Shown piece after piece: positions 61,282-64,000 of a stretch of 64,000 nt of DNA. Origin of the DNA: Tupaia tana (taxonomy: Eukaryota > Chordata > Mammalia > Scandentia > Tupaiidae). How positions within the stretch are numbered: position 1 is the first letter of the stretch; each line of letters opens with the position of its first letter. The notes beneath the pieces are model-generated. The model was not told the origin of the DNA. It saw nothing but the letters and a program-made list of their open reading frames with translations, and made no database searches. The stretch lies in the NCBI GenBank assembly GCA_026018925.1, contig JAKSZU010000006.1, positions 129,409,592-129,473,591 on the forward strand. The letters run 5' to 3'. The position numbers and the translations under genes are program-made.

Positions 61282-61543
61282 TTTTTTTTTTGGAGAGGTT
61301 TTTTCGCTATAGGGCACGTGCGCTTGCCAGACAGACAGAGAGAGACATAGAGACAGAAAGCGAGAAATCACCCCCCAGGGGGGATGGTCGCGCCGCAGTC
61401 CCTTCTCCTCCATTCTCCTCTCGGGATCTTGGGCACGCACGCACACACGCCCTGGTGTTTTAAGCCACCGGGTCCGGGACGCGAACTGTGGTCGACTACG
61501 TGGGAGTCCAGCGACATAGCCATTACACTAACTGCTGGTTCCC
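61282..61543 (-). mobile_element. Young type A SINE with 15-bp TSD
   Basis: It is a complete, CpG-rich reverse copy. The perfect duplication CCCATTTGTACTTTT lies at 61267-61281 and 61544-61558. Confidence 0.94.
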
Positions 61544-62223
61544 CCCATTTGTACTTTTAAGTCAAATAGACTGTCAGGTAAAGTAATTTATATGTTTCTT
61601 TTTCCTCATTATTTTGTTTCTTCCTTTCCTTTCTCTTCTTCCTCCTATTCCCTTCCCTCTTCTCTTTCTCTTCCTTACAAATGTACTTTCAATAGCCCCA
61701 CTTGGACTGTTATAAAATGTTTTTACATTTACATGGAGGATGTTTCTCAGGAAACAGATTATGCAAATTAAATTAAAATCCTTGGAAAATGTGGCAGTTG
61801 TCATACTGTTGGGTTAATGTTGATTCCGAAGCATCAATTTAAATTTGATCAGTTGCAGTAGGGCAGAGTAAGTCCCACTCCTAACTCATACACTTCTTTG
61901 TTGAGTCCAGTATAAGCTAGGAAACCATCCCCCAAATATTTAGATAAATATATGAAGATATAAATTTACCTGTAATCTCAGAGTCCTGAGTCTTTAAGAA
62001 CCCTGCAGTACACCCACAACCAGTTACGTTAGCTCGTGGCACAAACATCCCATTTTTGGTGGCGTATGCATGAAGCAGGAGTAGGCAGGCATCTAACGTT
62101 GCCAAATTCCATCTGAAATGGCATTAGATCATTTCCTTTTCACTTTGGAGTCAATGTCTTGTTCATCTTGATTTTTTTTTAATAACCATATTTTAACCCT
62201 GGATTTTAAGTTGTTTATTTTAG

Positions 62224-62487
<264 letters not shown>

Positions 62488-62491
62488 TAAT

Positions 62492-62575
62492 GTTCTTTTT
62501 TTTTTTTTTTTCCAGTTTGCTAGAGGGTACACATCACATGTTCACCAGAGAGAAGCTATCTGTTTTTCTAAAGTT
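62492..62575 (-). mobile_element. Truncated SINE (tail part only)
   Basis: A T17 run followed by CCAGTTTGCTAGAGGGTACAC and GTTCACCAGAGAGAAGC is the tail end of a reverse type A/B SINE; the head is missing. Confidence 0.6.
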
Positions 62576-62643
62576 GCATAGTAGATATTAGACCAGTATT
62601 CACATGTGGATTTATCCATATCAGAAACTCGGGCTTTTTACAT

Positions 62644-62647
<4 letters not shown>

Positions 62648-62674
<27 letters not shown>

Positions 62675-62927
62675 GGAGAGGTTTTTCACAATAGGGCGCG
62701 TGCGCTCGCCAGACAGAGAGAGAGAGACATAGAGACAGAAAGCGAGAAATCACCCCCCAGGGGGGATGGTCACGCCGCAATCCCTTCTCCTCCATTCTCC
62801 TCTCGGGATCTTGGGCACACACGCACATGCGCCTGGCGTGAGTTTTAAGCTACCGGGTCTGGGACGCGAACTGCGGTCAACTACGTGGGAGTCCAGTGAC
62901 ATAGCCATTACGCTAACTGCTGGTTCC
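62648..62927 (-). mobile_element. Young type A SINE with 19-bp TSD
   Basis: It is a complete, CpG-rich reverse copy. The perfect duplication CGGGCTTTTTACATTCTTT lies at 62629-62647 and 62928-62946. Confidence 0.95.
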
Positions 62928-63005
62928 CGGGCTTTTTACATTCTTTAGCTGCTTCTCTGCCTCCTGTAAAACACAGCTAGCTATTATATCCCCATGCCTT
63001 TTATT

Positions 63006-63238
63006 TAGAGAGAGTGATTTATTGCTATAGACGAGTATACTGATGGGACAAACAGAAAGCCAGAAATCACCCCCTAGGGGGGATGGTCATGCTGCAGTCC
63101 CTTCTCCTCCATTCTCCTTTTGGGATTTTAGACATGCACACATACGTCCCCAGTGTGCATTTTAAGCCACTAGGTCGACTCAAACAGTGGTCAACCACTG
63201 GGAGTCCAGCAATGTAACCATTACATCATCTTCTGGTC
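63006..63238 (-). mobile_element. Type A SINE, older
   Basis: It is a reverse copy with AGAGAGTGATTTATTGCTATAG, ATCACCCCCTAGGGGGG, CTCCATTCTCCTTTTGGG and a head ending CTTCTGGTCCC. Confidence 0.87.
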
Positions 63239-63306
63239 CCTGTATTTTCAAACCTTCTAAATGGAGTCTGAACAATGAGAAAACTGGTTAATAAAGCAGT
63301 TGGTTT

Positions 63307-63560
63307 GGAGTCATCAGGTGGCTTGGTATTTAAGGTGGTGGACTCCCACATTGCCAACTGTGGCTTGAGTCCCAACCCAGCAGCTTGAAACTCACGCTGG
63401 GCTTTTGTGTGTGTGCCCAGAATCCCAGGAGCAGAAAGAGTGAAGAAGGGATGGTGGTGTGGCCATCCCCCCTTGGGGGTGATTTCTCACTTTCTCTCTC
63501 ACTGCTTCTCTGTCTCTCTCCAACAAGTGCACACACTCTACGGCAAAAATCTAAGTAAAA
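63307..63560 (+). mobile_element. Type A SINE, first unit of dimer
   Basis: GGAGTCATCAGGTGGCTTGG head through CTCTACGGCAAAAATC; its very short tail (TAAGTAAAA) runs straight into the next head. Confidence 0.85.
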
Positions 63561-63651
63561 GGACCAGAAGGGGATGTAGTGGTTAAGGTACTGGACTCCT
63601 GCATGGCCGCTATTCAAGTCCTGGGCCCTATGGCTTAAAACTCATGTCAGG

Positions 63652-63693
<42 letters not shown>

Positions 63694-63857
63694 CCTGTGC
63701 ATGCCTGTGTCCAAAATCCCAACAGGAGAATGGAGGAGATGGGATTGTGGTTTGGCCACCCCCTTGTGGGAGAAGTGATTTCTTTCTCTCTCTCTGTCTC
63801 TCTCTGATGAGAGCATGCGCCCTATAGCAAAAAATCTCTCTTGAAAAAAAAAAAAAA
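63561..63857 (+). mobile_element. Type A SINE, second unit of dimer
   Basis: GGACCAGAAGGGGATGTAGTGG head, (GT)n at 63653-63690, CCTATAGCAAAAAATCTC and an A tail are present. AAAGCAGTTGGTTTGGAG (63293-63310) and AAAGCAGTTTGTTTAGAG (63858-63875) bracket the pair. Confidence 0.85.
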
Positions 63858-64000
63858 AAAGCAGTTTGTTTAGAGCACACATGATCATGTACCAAAGATT
63901 GCTACAGATATCGTGCGCCCCTCAAAGTTCTGTGAGCTGAGGGGTGGAAGAGTGGAAATGAAGTGTATTGTCACAAGTGCTTTCTAACAGTTGTAGACAT

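Larger units (their letters stand above)
60734..61690. repeat. Locally repeated block, three or more units
   Basis: The motif ATTTnTACTTTTAAGTCAA occurs at about 60737, 61217 and 61548; the first and last are followed by TAGACnnCAGGTAAAGTAA and a long CT-rich stretch ending AAATGTACT. Two SINEs are inserted within it. Confidence 0.6.

Noticed and set aside
60783..61463. 226-codon + strand open frame, the longest in the window
   Set aside because: It consists of CT-rich intron plus two reverse SINEs read through; the poly-Phe/Leu/Ser start and the SINE-frame peptides have no protein-like features.

Overview
This window is mammalian nuclear DNA lying inside one gene. Seven consecutive coding exons of PDE3A, the cGMP-inhibited cAMP phosphodiesterase 3A, run left to right on the + strand at 25485-25742, 27690-27844, 33218-33342, 44617-44836, 49851-49936, 53439-53593 and 62293-62430. 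They have canonical AG/GT borders and compatible phases, and they join into 379 uninterrupted codons. By human numbering they are exons 3-9, residues 338 to 713: the regulatory linker with its PKA/PKB/PKC phosphorylation sites, then the first segment of the catalytic region. Exons 1-2 lie to the left and the rest of the catalytic domain lies to the right. No other gene was recognised on either strand.

The other 98% is intron and is densely filled with retroposons. Over 60 copies of tRNA-derived SINEs are visible in both orientations. I separate four informal types. Type A is about 260 bp, with a head like GGGACCAGCAG, pol III A/B boxes, a CCCC/GGGG hairpin, a CT-rich part and an A tail. Type B is a short form of about 150-200 bp with a CT tract and an AAT-rich tail. 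Type C carries a GAGACCTCCCTGAGTGT core. Type D has a GGGGCTGGCTCTGTAGC-like head. Several type A copies are nearly identical, CpG-rich and flanked by clean target-site duplications, so the family was recently active. One near-full-length L1 (54561-60480, minus strand) sits inside the tail of a SINE and is itself split by a younger SINE. Older layers are L2, MIR, L1 relics, Tigger-like DNA transposons and microsatellites.

Organism: a placental mammal. There are no Alu, B1/B2, CAN, VES or ruminant-type SINEs. The dominant SINE is tRNA-derived with a CT-rich body, and one composite tRNA/7SL-like element at 451-641 points to Euarchontoglires. A colugo (Dermoptera, known for tRNA-derived CYN SINEs) is my leading guess, but it rests on recalled knowledge and was not tested.

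No bacterial-style system, CRISPR array, phage or novel gene cluster is present. The points most worth checking are a probable 9-nt shift of the exon 5 splice acceptor that adds three residues to PDE3A, the composite tRNA/7SL-like SINE, dimeric SINEs inserted as single units with one shared target-site duplication, the nested SINE-L1-SINE structure, and diverged local duplications in introns 2, 4, 7 and 8.
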